The notes under the pieces were generated by a model, which did no database searches, was not told the DNA's origin, and saw only the letters and a list, made by a program, of their open reading frames with translations. A DNA stretch of 12,824 bases from Acidobacteriota bacterium (GTDB lineage: Bacteria; Acidobacteriota; Holophagae; Thermotomaculales; Thermotomaculaceae), in contig WFPG01000226.1 of assembly GCA_015487755.1 (NCBI GenBank), forward strand, positions 1 through 12,824. The letters run 5' to 3'. Positions 1 through 6,327 of this stretch are shown here, piece by piece (the first letter of the stretch is position 1; every line of letters begins with the position of its first letter). Both the position numbers and the translations under genes were made by a program.

Positions 1-9
1 ATACAATTA

Positions 10-28
10 GAACTAAAAGTATTAGTTC
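10..28. repeat. Short inverted repeat downstream of tatA
   Basis: GAACTAA (10-16) and TTAGTTC (22-28) form a perfect 7-bp stem with a 5-base loop, 29 bases beyond the tatA stop codon. On the minus strand it could be a weak AU-rich hairpin at the end of the tatA transcript. No good U-run follows it, so I do not call it a terminator. Confidence 0.3.
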
Positions 29-56
29 CCAAAAACCTATTCCAAACATAAAAAAA

Positions 57-239
57 TTACTCTTTTTTCTCGCCTTCTTCTTTTTTTTCTTTAGATTCTT
101 CCTCGTCTTCCAGTGCTGCTTTTCTGAAATTCTTTACTGCTTTTCCCAAGCCTTCTGCAAGTTCCGGCAACTTTTTTCCCCCGAACAAAAGTAAAAGAAT
201 TAAAAGCAATAATAACGCTTCACCCATGCCTATATTCAT
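57..239 (-). CDS. tatA: Twin-arginine translocase subunit TatA/TatE family
   Basis: This 60-residue protein is the small pore-forming subunit of the Tat system, which exports folded proteins carrying twin-arginine signals across the cytoplasmic membrane. It has the family layout: a short N-terminus with Glu7, a single hydrophobic helix (about residues 8-18, nearly all Leu/Ile), the hinge FGGKKLPEL (19-27), an amphipathic helix (about 27-41, [12 protein letters not shown]), and a highly charged Glu/Lys tail. At 60 residues it is at the short end of the family. The start is supported by AAGGAG at 246-251 with a 6-base spacer. Sequence alone does not cleanly separate TatA from TatB; the short tail and FG-KKLPEL hinge favour TatA. 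No tatC is visible; it would have to lie outside the window. The gene diverges from rsgA. Confidence 0.93.
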   Translation of the reverse strand: MNIGMGEALLLLLILLLLFGGKKLPELAEGLGKAVKNFRKAALEDEEESKEKKEEGEKKE

Positions 240-270
240 AACCTACTCCTTATCAAAAAACTTCAACTCA

Positions 271-279
271 ATTGTAGCA
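271..279 (-). promoter_or_regulatory. Extended -10 promoter for tatA
   Basis: Read on the minus strand, TGC-TACAAT is an extended -10 element (TGn plus a 5/6 match to TATAAT). It lies about 30 bases before the tatA start codon, which would give a leader of roughly 25 bases containing the AAGGAG ribosome binding site. There is no good -35 box, which is tolerated when an extended -10 is present. Confidence 0.45.
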
Positions 280-309
280 CAATGAAAACATTTGGTATTA
301 AAATTAAAT

Positions 310-337
310 TTGACTTTATAGCCTACAAACATAGATT
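310..337 (+). promoter_or_regulatory. Candidate sigma-70-type promoter for rsgA
   Basis: TTGACT (310-315, 5/6 match to the -35 consensus) and TAGATT (332-337, 4/6 match to -10) are separated by 16 bases. Transcription would begin near 344, giving a leader of about 22 bases before the ATG at 366. This would make the in-frame ATG at 282 untranscribed from this promoter, in agreement with the ribosome-binding-site evidence for the start at 366. Confidence 0.4.
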
Positions 338-365
338 ATTAAAGATAAAAAAAATCGGAGGGCTT

Positions 366-1268
366 ATGGAAAAAAGGTATAAAGGAATAATAATCTCAAA
401 GGAAGGGTTGGGTACTTTCGGCTACATACCCGAACTTAAAGAAAGATACCTTGCTTTTGCAAGGGGAAGTTTAATTAAAAAGAAAATGAAAAAGATATTT
501 GTGGGGGATTACTTTGAAGGGATTTTAATAGAAGATAATAAAATCATCATTGAGGAAATACTGCCGAGAAAAAACCAACTTTTCAGGCCTAAAATTGCAA
601 ATGTTGACAAGGTATTGCTTATAAACACCATTAAAAACCCGCCTTTAAACACGGGAATGCTTGACAAACTCCTTGTTGCATACGATTACTATCAGGTTGA
701 GCCTGTAATTGTTTTTAACAAAATAGACCTTCTTGAAGGCGAAGAGGATAAAAAGGAACTTGAGAAATGGGAGAAAATCTATTCAAATGCGGGATACACC
801 GTTATCAAGGTTTCCGCAAAGGATAAGGAAAATCTGGAAAGCCTTGTACACTTTCTTCACGATAATATATGCGTTTTTGCTGGAGCGTCCGGAGTGGGTA
901 AATCTTCTTTAATTACCGCCATAACGGGAGTTGAAATTAAGACAAGGGAAGTTAGCAAAAAAACCAAGAGGGGAAGGCACACTACGGTAGGAGCAAGCCT
1001 TATACCTTTCGGGGAAAATTCTTTTATAGGAGACACTGCCGGGTTCTCAAAGGTTGATTTATCCTACATAATGGATGAAAGGGAATTGTCGGGCTTTTTC
1101 AGGGAGTTTGCCGAATACACCTGCAAGTTTAACGATTGTATGCACATAACAGAGCCTCAATGCGGGGTAAAAGAGGCTCTTGAAAACGGAGAGATTTCAA
1201 CAGAAAGGTATAACTCTTACCTGAAAATACTTGAGGAAGACTTTGGAGTAAACATAAAAAGGGATTGA
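366..1268 (+). CDS. rsgA: Ribosome small subunit-dependent GTPase A (RsgA/YjeQ)
   Basis: This circularly permuted GTPase assists late maturation of the 30S subunit. The 300-residue product has an N-terminal OB-fold region (about 1-70), then the permuted GTPase motifs in order: G4 NKID (118-121), G5 SAK (150-152), G1 GASGVGKSS (173-181), G2 RHTT (204-207) and G3 DTAG (223-226). The C-terminal zinc knuckle is Cys253, Cys258, His260 and Cys266. Length and motif order are normal for the family. The frame is open back to an ATG at 282, but those 28 Lys/Ile-rich residues are unlike the family. A strong GGAGG (357-361) lies just before the ATG at 366, so I start there. The G1-G3 order after G4 is diagnostic. 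The downstream radical SAM gene begins after one base, so the two are probably co-transcribed. Confidence 0.96.
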   Translation: MEKRYKGIIISKEGLGTFGYIPELKERYLAFARGSLIKKKMKKIFVGDYFEGILIEDNKIIIEEILPRKNQLFRPKIANVDKVLLINTIKNPPLNTGMLDKLLVAYDYYQVEPVIVFNKIDLLEGEEDKKELEKWEKIYSNAGYTVIKVSAKDKENLESLVHFLHDNICVFAGASGVGKSSLITAITGVEIKTREVSKKTKRGRHTTVGASLIPFGENSFIGDTAGFSKVDLSYIMDERELSGFFREFAEYTCKFNDCMHITEPQCGVKEALENGEISTERYNSYLKILEEDFGVNIKRD

Positions 1269-1269
1269 T

Positions 1270-2580
1270 TTGAAAAAGGTTGCAATTGTCGTTCCGCCTA
1301 TTACCGATTTCTATTACACCCCTCATAGAGGGGCTTTTTTAGGTGCAAGGTATGTAAAAAATTTCCTTGAAAAAAACGATTTTGAATGTAGATTATTTGA
1401 TTTTCCAAACAAAAAGCAGAAAAAAACAAAATTGCCTGAAGAGTTAGGCTATTTAAAACCTTATATTGAAAAAAATGACGGCTTGTTTTTTAAAGAGTAC
1501 AAAAGGTTCGGATATTCTTTTGAAAAATGCAAAAAAGAGATTGAAGGCTTTTCCCCTGACAGAATAATACTATCTCTTTTTGCTTTTGCTTACTCAAAAG
1601 AATTTCTGGACTTTGCAAGGTTTCTAAAAAAAGAGTTCCCCAAAATTCCCCTTTTTGCAGGGGGAAGCGGCATATCCTGTTTTCCCGAGTACTTTGAAAA
1701 AACAGGGCTTATCAATACCGTATTTTGCGGGGAAATAGAGGCAATAGGGGAAGATGTATTAAAGGCTTTAAAGGGGGAGATTGAGGGGATTGTCAAGCCT
1801 TCAAGGTTTACAGAAGAAAACGAACTTGATTTTATAATTGCCCACACCCTTTCAACAAAAAGAAAAAACTACTACTCCACTCTTTTATCAAGGGGCTGCC
1901 CGAAAAACTGCGCCTTTTGTTCCAATTTTATAGTTCAGGGGAAAAAGTTCAGGACTGTGCCTATAACAAAAATAGAAAGAACAATAAAGCAATTAACATT
2001 AAAAAACGCAAACATAAACTTTGAAGACGACAATATCTTATTGGCAAAGGATTATTTACTTGAAGTATTAAAAATGATAAAAAAAGTAGAGCCTGACACA
2101 ACCTTTTCCTTTGAAAACGGGATAGACTATATTTTTTTAGAACCCGGCTTTATTGAACAACTTGTAAATTTAGGAGTAAAGCAGTTTAACCTGTCTATAG
2201 GGCATATTGACAAAGGTATACTTGAAAAAAATAAAAGGCCTGCCCACATTGAAAAACTGATTGAAACGGTAAAGTTATTGGAAAAGAAAAATATACCTTG
2301 CATTGTTTACTTTATTGCGGGATTGAAAGACGATTCCTTTCAGAAAACCATAGGGACAATGAAATTTCTTGAAAAACTGCCCTGTTTAATAGGCATATCC
2401 CCATTTTACCCTGTTCCCGGAATTGCAGGTTTTGAAAATAAAAAAATTTTTGAGGAAAAATCCCCTATTTTGACAAAAGGTTCGTCATTTTACCCGTGGA
2501 ACAATTCATTAACAACAAAGGAATTGATAGAAGCATTTAAAATTGCCAGAAAAATAAACCTATCTAAAAGAAAACATTGA
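1270..2580 (+). CDS. B12-binding-domain radical SAM protein, function unknown
   Basis: The protein has 436 residues. An N-terminal cobalamin-binding-like Rossmann region (about 1-165) shows VVPP (7-10), GGSGIS (131-136) and a CGEIE turn (153-157). The radical SAM core (about 200-390) has the cluster motif CPKNCAFC (Cys210, Cys214, Cys217), which holds a [4Fe-4S] cluster and SAM. FEDDN (251-255) and AGLKDDS (350-356) are further elements typical of B12-type radical SAM enzymes. I see no DxHxxG cobalamin-ligand motif, so if cobalamin binds it would be base-off without a histidine ligand, or binding may be lost. Substrate and reaction cannot be assigned; methyltransferases, cyclases and other chemistries occur in this superfamily. 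It starts with TTG, preceded by AAGGGA inside the end of rsgA, and follows rsgA by one base, so the two are probably translationally coupled. Confidence 0.85.
   Translation: MKKVAIVVPPITDFYYTPHRGAFLGARYVKNFLEKNDFECRLFDFPNKKQKKTKLPEELGYLKPYIEKNDGLFFKEYKRFGYSFEKCKKEIEGFSPDRIILSLFAFAYSKEFLDFARFLKKEFPKIPLFAGGSGISCFPEYFEKTGLINTVFCGEIEAIGEDVLKALKGEIEGIVKPSRFTEENELDFIIAHTLSTKRKNYYSTLLSRGCPKNCAFCSNFIVQGKKFRTVPITKIERTIKQLTLKNANINFEDDNILLAKDYLLEVLKMIKKVEPDTTFSFENGIDYIFLEPGFIEQLVNLGVKQFNLSIGHIDKGILEKNKRPAHIEKLIETVKLLEKKNIPCIVYFIAGLKDDSFQKTIGTMKFLEKLPCLIGISPFYPVPGIAGFENKKIFEEKSPILTKGSSFYPWNNSLTTKELIEAFKIARKINLSKRKH
1319..1340 (+). terminator. Terminator-like hairpin inside the radical SAM gene
   Basis: CCCCTC (1319-1324), loop ATA, and GAGGGG (1328-1333) make a perfect 6-bp GC-rich stem followed by C and six T residues (1335-1340). 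This is the geometry of an intrinsic terminator, but it lies about 50 bases inside the coding sequence, over the codons for the TPHRGAFL segment. It could partly terminate rsgA transcripts or attenuate the downstream gene. It could also be a by-product of the Pro-His-Arg-Gly codons. Structure is seen; function is inferred. Confidence 0.35.
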
Positions 2581-2720
2581 TTTTATTTAACTTCACCACT
2601 TTACCTTTCCGCCTGATAGAAAAACTTAATTTTCTTAATATTTTTTATTGCGTTGAAGAAAAAAAGAGTTAAAATTAAATTTGCGCATTTTTTTTATCTT
2701 TAAAACCATAAGGAGGTTTT
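2581..2720 (+). promoter_or_regulatory. Leader and possible promoter of the speD operon
   Basis: This AT-rich stretch lies between the radical SAM gene and the small ORF. A weak promoter candidate is TTGAAG (2653-2658) with TAAATT (2676-2681) at 17-base spacing; each box matches consensus at 4 of 6 positions. Near the start, AGAAAA and TTTTCT around 2619-2636, followed by a T-rich run, could be a weak AU-only terminator for the upstream gene. The end of the stretch carries a perfect Shine-Dalgarno for the small ORF. Confidence 0.3.
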
Positions 2721-2735
2721 ATGGTTTCTGACCTT
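2701..2735 (+). promoter_or_regulatory. Overlapping hairpins around the small ORF's SD and start codon
   Basis: Three short helices compete here. TAAAACC (2701-2707) pairs with GGTTTTA (2715-2721) and hides part of the Shine-Dalgarno. AAACCAT (2703-2709) pairs with ATGGTTT (2721-2727), hiding the AUG and leaving the Shine-Dalgarno in the loop. GAGGTT (2713-2718) pairs with GACCTT (2730-2735), using two G-U pairs. The first two share the same 5' arm, so only one can form at a time. The pairings are seen directly; any switching role is inference. Confidence 0.35.
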
Positions 2736-2810
2736 GTTTCTGACCGATGCATGGCGAGGAAGTTCTGGGGTATTAACAATTATTTACAAAGAGATTACAC
2801 TAACGGATAG
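2721..2810 (+). CDS. Small ORF (29 codons) leading the spermidine operon
   Basis: This ATG-initiated ORF runs 29 codons to TAG. It is preceded by a full AAGGAGGT (2710-2717) with ideal spacing to the start, one of the best ribosome binding sites in the window. The peptide begins MVSDLVSDRCMARKF, continues WGINNYLQRDYTNG, is hydrophilic, and has neither a signal peptide nor a membrane segment. Its first codons contain a near-perfect 12-base tandem repeat (VSDL/VSDR). The stop codon ends three bases before the AGGAGG of speD, so ribosomes terminating here would sit on the speD ribosome binding site. I do not recognise the peptide. Options are a regulatory leader peptide for speD-speE, a small protein made with the operon, or a chance ORF; the ribosome binding site argues against the last. 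Confidence 0.6.
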   Translation: MVSDLVSDRCMARKFWGINNYLQRDYTNG

Positions 2811-2825
2811 CATAGGAGGTAAAAA

Positions 2826-3224
2826 TTGAAAGCATTAGGAAGACATATTTTAGTAGAGTTTTATGACTGCAATCCTTCCCTTCTTAACGAAGTAGATTTC
2901 ATTGAAAAGGTAATGAACGAAGCCGCCGACAAAGCAGGCGCAACAATTGTTACCAGCAATTTTCACCACTTTAGCCCTCACGGAGTTTCAGGCGTTGTAA
3001 TTATCGCCGAATCCCATTTAACAATTCATACCTGGCCTGAATACGGCTATGCCGCAGTTGATTTATTTACCTGCGGGGAAACGGTTGACCCGTGGATTGC
3101 GTTTGAGCATTTAAAACAAACCCTTGAATGCTCTCACTATTCTGCAATGGAAATGAAAAGGGGTCAGTTAGGCATAGTCAACCAGGAATTAAAAGAGTAT
3201 CATCATAAACCTGTAACGGCTTAA
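2826..3224 (+). CDS. speD: S-adenosylmethionine decarboxylase proenzyme (Thermotoga/Bacillus-type SpeD)
   Basis: This pyruvoyl enzyme removes the carboxyl group of SAM to make decarboxylated SAM, the aminopropyl donor for spermidine. The 132-residue proenzyme is the short prokaryotic class that works as a dimer. The motif [11 protein letters not shown] carries the self-cleavage site Glu62-Ser63, whose Ser63 becomes the pyruvoyl group. His68 and Cys83 (in LFTCGE) correspond to the processing and catalytic residues of the Thermotoga maritima enzyme at the same positions. It starts with TTG at 2826 behind AGGAGGT (2814-2820). [15 protein letters not shown] aligns with the family N-terminus, and no in-frame ATG offers an alternative. 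It is followed after 24 bases by speE and preceded closely by the small ORF, probably in one transcript. Confidence 0.97.
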   Translation: MKALGRHILVEFYDCNPSLLNEVDFIEKVMNEAADKAGATIVTSNFHHFSPHGVSGVVIIAESHLTIHTWPEYGYAAVDLFTCGETVDPWIAFEHLKQTLECSHYSAMEMKRGQLGIVNQELKEYHHKPVTA

Positions 3225-3248
3225 AAAGCCTATTTCGGAGAAAATTAG

Positions 3249-4085
3249 ATGAACCTTTGGTTTACCGAAAATCAGACAGATAATTTGCGTCTGTCATTTA
3301 GAATAAAAAAATTGATTGATTTTAGAAAAAGCAAATTTCAGTCCCTTGCTGTTTACGACACTTTTGAATACGGCAGGCTTTTCACCCTTGACGACTTTGT
3401 AATGCTTACGGAAAAAGACGAATTTGTTTACCATGAAATGATTTCACATGTTGCCCTATCCTGCCACCCGAACCCTGAAAACATACTTGTAATAGGCGGG
3501 GGAGACGGGGGTACAATAAGAGAGATAGAAAGGCATGTCAGGGTTAATAAAATAACCCTTGTTGAGATAGACAAAGAGGTTGTTGACATTGCAAAAAAAC
3601 ACCTGCCCTTTGTTGCCTGCGGGTTTGAGGACAAAAGGGTAGATGTGTTTATTGAAGACGGAATTGAGTACATAAAAAACCATAAAAACGAATACGACAT
3701 AATCTTTATTGATTCAACAGACCCTGTCGCATTTGCGGAAGGGTTGTTCCGCACAGATTTTTACCAATTTGTTTTTGACGCTCTAAAAGAAGACGGGATA
3801 ATGGTTGCCCAGACTGAATACCCGTTTTTAAAAGGGGATTTTATAAAACAGGTTTACTCATCTTTAAAAGAGGTTTTCCCTATTGTCTCACCTTATTTGG
3901 CTTTTATTCCAACCTATCCGACAGGAATGTGGTCTTTTGCTTTTGCTTCAAAAAAATACCACTTTATAAATGACTTAAACCCAGAATTTACAAAACCTTT
4001 TGCTGACAGATTAAAGTATTACACTCCCGAAATTCACAAAGCGGCTTTCGCACTACCGCCGTTTATAAAAAAATTGATTGACTAA
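3249..4085 (+). CDS. speE: Polyamine aminopropyltransferase (spermidine synthase)
   Basis: This enzyme transfers the aminopropyl group from decarboxylated SAM to putrescine, yielding spermidine and methylthioadenosine. The 278-residue protein has the family landmarks: an N-terminal beta-strand region, DEFVYHEM (57-64), the nucleotide-binding GGGDGG (83-88), VEID (105-108, with Glu106 and Asp108 at the usual ribose/adenine positions), EDG (136-138) and the catalytic IDSTDP (154-159) with Asp155 and Asp158. GMWSFAFAS (226-234) is also typical. The position often occupied by ESP in thermophile enzymes reads TEYP here (189-192). Substrate preference (putrescine rather than a longer polyamine or agmatine) is inferred from the family and not read from the sequence. 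GGAGA at 3237-3241 precedes the ATG. The gene ends three bases before a strong terminator. Confidence 0.95.
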   Translation: MNLWFTENQTDNLRLSFRIKKLIDFRKSKFQSLAVYDTFEYGRLFTLDDFVMLTEKDEFVYHEMISHVALSCHPNPENILVIGGGDGGTIREIERHVRVNKITLVEIDKEVVDIAKKHLPFVACGFEDKRVDVFIEDGIEYIKNHKNEYDIIFIDSTDPVAFAEGLFRTDFYQFVFDALKEDGIMVAQTEYPFLKGDFIKQVYSSLKEVFPIVSPYLAFIPTYPTGMWSFAFASKKYHFINDLNPEFTKPFADRLKYYTPEIHKAAFALPPFIKKLID

Positions 4086-4087
4086 AA

Positions 4088-4110
4088 AAAGCCCCGATTT
4101 TCGGGGCTTT
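4088..4110. terminator. Bidirectional intrinsic terminator between speE and the YyaL-family gene
   Basis: AAAGCCCCGA (4088-4097) and TCGGGGCTTT (4101-4110) form a perfect 10-bp stem around a 3-base loop. A T-rich stretch follows on the plus strand, and a run of seven A residues (4084-4090) gives a U-run on the minus strand. It lies between the stop codons of two convergent genes (4085 and 4113) and can serve both. Confidence 0.93.
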
Positions 4111-4112
4111 AA

Positions 4113-6248
4113 TTATTTTGAACCTTGAATTAAACTTAACGCATCTTTTGACTTATAAACAGGCACTTTGCAGGAAAAATCAGAACATATTCTAAACTCG
4201 GGGGATTTTTCATAATTGTCTTCTACATACGAAGAAACCTTTGAAAGCAAAGAGCCTTTGTAATTTACAAGAACAACCTTGTTGGGAAGGTAAATCTCAC
4301 TCAACGCCTTTAAAAATTCTTCTACCTCTCTGTCCTTCAATTCACCGTTTATTACAATCTCATACCCCTTTTCATACTTTGCATAAACACCGCATAGAAA
4401 CATTGAAAACCCCATAGGGTAATTTTTTATCCCCCCGGCAAATGACTTTTCAAGCAAATCAGAATACTTTTTAAATTCTTTGTCCCCGGTTATTTTGTAC
4501 AGATTTACAAGGTTTAAGTACATTGCCGAATTGCCTGAAGGGATAGCGCCGTCATAAAACTTTCTTACAGGCATAATCAAATCATCGGTTTTTAAAGAAA
4601 AATCAAAACAATTAAACTCTTTATCCCATAGGTTTTGAATAGCCTTTTTCTCAATATCAATAGCCTTCTTCAGGTAAAAAGTATCAAAACTACACTGGTA
4701 ATATTCAAGCAATCCCCAGACAAGAAAAGCGTAATCGTCAACCGTTGCCTTTACCTTTAATTCGCCTTTATTAAAAACACGGTAAAACTCTCCGTTTTTC
4801 TCAAATGTTTTTAAGAGAAAATCTGCAAGGCTTTTTGCTTTTTCTTTAAACCGATTATCCCCCGTTACCTGAAACGCTTTTGAATATGCCACAAGCATTA
4901 GAGAATTCCAGCCTAAAAGTATCTTTTTATCCGTAAAGGGGCGAATCCTCTTTTCCCTTACTTTATACAATTTATCTAAAAGCCTTCTAACCTTTAATTT
5001 AAAATCTCTTTCATCCATACTAAAATCTTTTGCAAGTTCACTGTAAGGTTTTGACATACTTAAAACATTTGAGGAAGTGTTTTCCTTGTCCGTTTCAGCC
5101 ATAACCCCTACTTCTTCTACATTAAAAACCTTGCAGAAGAAATCGGCGTCTTTGCCTAAAACCCTTTCAATTTCCCCTTTAGACCAAAGGTAGAATTTCC
5201 CCTCTTTACCTTCACTGTCTGCGTCAATTGCCGAATAGAAACCGCCTTTTTCTGACTTCAACTCCCTTTCGCAGAAAGCCAATGTATCTTCAACAGTCTC
5301 TTTGAAAAGCGGGTTTTTGGCAGCCTGAAAGCCTTCAGAATATGCAATTACAAGCATTGCCTGGTCATAGAGCATCTTCTCAAAGTGTGGGATTCTCCAC
5401 ATTCTGTCAACAGAATACCTGTGAAACCCTCCTCCCACATGGTCGTATATCCCCCTTAACCTCATTTGAGTTAGAGAATTGATAACCATATTCAGCAATT
5501 CCTTGTCTTTTGTTTTTTTCCACATTCTCAATAAAAAAAGGTAATTGTGAGGGGTAGGAAATTTTGGCCTGAACCCGAACCCGCCGAATTCAGAATCGTA
5601 GTTATGCTTAAACATAGTTATTGCCTGATTAATGAGAAAATCGGGACTAAAGTCATTGTCCTTTTTAATCGGAATTTCCCTTAATGTCTCAGTAATCTTA
5701 TCGGCACTTTGAAGAATAAAGCCGGGGTTTTCTCTCCACATCTTCCCCACTTTTTCTGCAAGTTCAATTAAACCTATGCGGTTTCCTCTGGTGTGCTTCG
5801 GAATATAGGTTGCCGCAAAAAAGGGCTTTCTGTCAGGGGTTAAGAACAAATTCAAAGGCCACCCGCCTGAACCGTTTATCCTGTAAGCAAAGTCCATGTA
5901 GATATTGTCAATGTCAGGCCTCTCTTCCCTGTCTACCTTTATGCAAACAAAGTATTTATTTAAAACCCTTGCTACCTCTTTGTCCTCAAAACATTCCTTC
6001 TCCATAACATGGCACCAATGACAGGTTGAATATCCTATAGAGAGAAAAATAGGCTTGTTTTCCCTCTTTGCCTTCTCAAAAGCCTCTTTCCCCCAGGGAT
6101 ACCAATCAACGGGGTTATAGGCATGCTGCCTTAAATAGTAAGAAGATTCGTGTATAAGGTGATTGGGCTTTCCCTTTATTTCATCGCTATTAGCCATAAC
6201 AACTCCTAAAAATACCAAAATGATTGTCAAAAAAATTGTTTTTAACAT
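4113..6248 (-). CDS. DUF255 thioredoxin-fold protein, YyaL/SPATA20 family, with predicted signal peptide
   Basis: The 711-residue protein has an N-terminal thioredoxin-like domain (about 25-185) with the redox motif CHWC (Cys76, Cys79) in [10 protein letters not shown] large all-alpha domain resembling six-hairpin glycosidase folds follows. Family landmarks are SGGWPLNLF (127-135), [10 protein letters not shown] (272-281), [10 protein letters not shown] (288-297) and [15 protein letters not shown] (341-355). The family is widespread but its substrate is not established. The first 18 residues (MLKTIFLT onward, then VVMA|NS) form a convincing signal peptide with a signal peptidase I site, implying export, although many family members lack one. 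A rival start is the ATG at 6197 (residue 19), preceded by AGGAG (6203-6207) at good spacing, which would give a 693-residue cytoplasmic form. I keep 6248 because a -10 box lies close upstream and the signal sequence is unlikely by chance. Confidence 0.9.
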   Translation of the reverse strand: MLKTIFLTIILVFLGVVMANSDEIKGKPNHLIHESSYYLRQHAYNPVDWYPWGKEAFEKAKRENKPIFLSIGYSTCHWCHVMEKECFEDKEVARVLNKYFVCIKVDREERPDIDNIYMDFAYRINGSGGWPLNLFLTPDRKPFFAATYIPKHTRGNRIGLIELAEKVGKMWRENPGFILQSADKITETLREIPIKKDNDFSPDFLINQAITMFKHNYDSEFGGFGFRPKFPTPHNYLFLLRMWKKTKDKELLNMVINSLTQMRLRGIYDHVGGGFHRYSVDRMWRIPHFEKMLYDQAMLVIAYSEGFQAAKNPLFKETVEDTLAFCERELKSEKGGFYSAIDADSEGKEGKFYLWSKGEIERVLGKDADFFCKVFNVEEVGVMAETDKENTSSNVLSMSKPYSELAKDFSMDERDFKLKVRRLLDKLYKVREKRIRPFTDKKILLGWNSLMLVAYSKAFQVTGDNRFKEKAKSLADFLLKTFEKNGEFYRVFNKGELKVKATVDDYAFLVWGLLEYYQCSFDTFYLKKAIDIEKKAIQNLWDKEFNCFDFSLKTDDLIMPVRKFYDGAIPSGNSAMYLNLVNLYKITGDKEFKKYSDLLEKSFAGGIKNYPMGFSMFLCGVYAKYEKGYEIVINGELKDREVEEFLKALSEIYLPNKVVLVNYKGSLLSKVSSYVEDNYEKSPEFRICSDFSCKVPVYKSKDALSLIQGSK
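6195..6207 (-). promoter_or_regulatory. Alternative start and ribosome binding site within the YyaL-family gene
   Basis: On the minus strand AGGAG (6207-6203) lies 5 bases before an in-frame ATG (6197-6195) encoding residue 19. The site is better than the AAAGGG found before the first ATG at 6248. Initiation here would remove the whole predicted signal peptide and leave the enzyme in the cytoplasm. Confidence 0.45.
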
Positions 6249-6277
6249 TTAAAACCCTTTTAAACTTTCTCTTATCA

Positions 6278-6283
6278 ATTATA
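6278..6283 (-). promoter_or_regulatory. -10 box for the YyaL-family gene
   Basis: A perfect TATAAT on the minus strand, preceded by TG, sits about 30 bases before the ATG at 6248 in the 79-base gap after addB. Transcription would start near 6271. No convincing -35 box is seen; the upstream sequence is T-rich. The gene may thus be transcribed separately from addAB as well as by read-through, since no strong terminator follows addB. Confidence 0.45.
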
Positions 6284-6327
6284 CACCCAATTATTAAAAA
6301 AAAGTAAAAATTAAACAGGAATGGAAA

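Noticed and set aside
282..365. In-frame 28-residue N-terminal extension of RsgA from the ATG at 282
   Set aside because: The residues do not resemble the RsgA N-terminus, no Shine-Dalgarno precedes 282, and a promoter-like sequence plus a strong GGAGG point to the ATG at 366.
2581..2825. A known SAM riboswitch ahead of speD
   Set aside because: I looked for a SAM-I-like multi-helix junction with a terminator and for compact SAM-II/SAM-V-like pseudoknots and could not recognise any. The visible structures are short local hairpins around the small ORF.
3428..3754. Minus-strand open frame opposite speE
   Set aside because: It runs antisense across the conserved GGGDGG and DSTDP region of speE, and its composition reflects the complementary strand.
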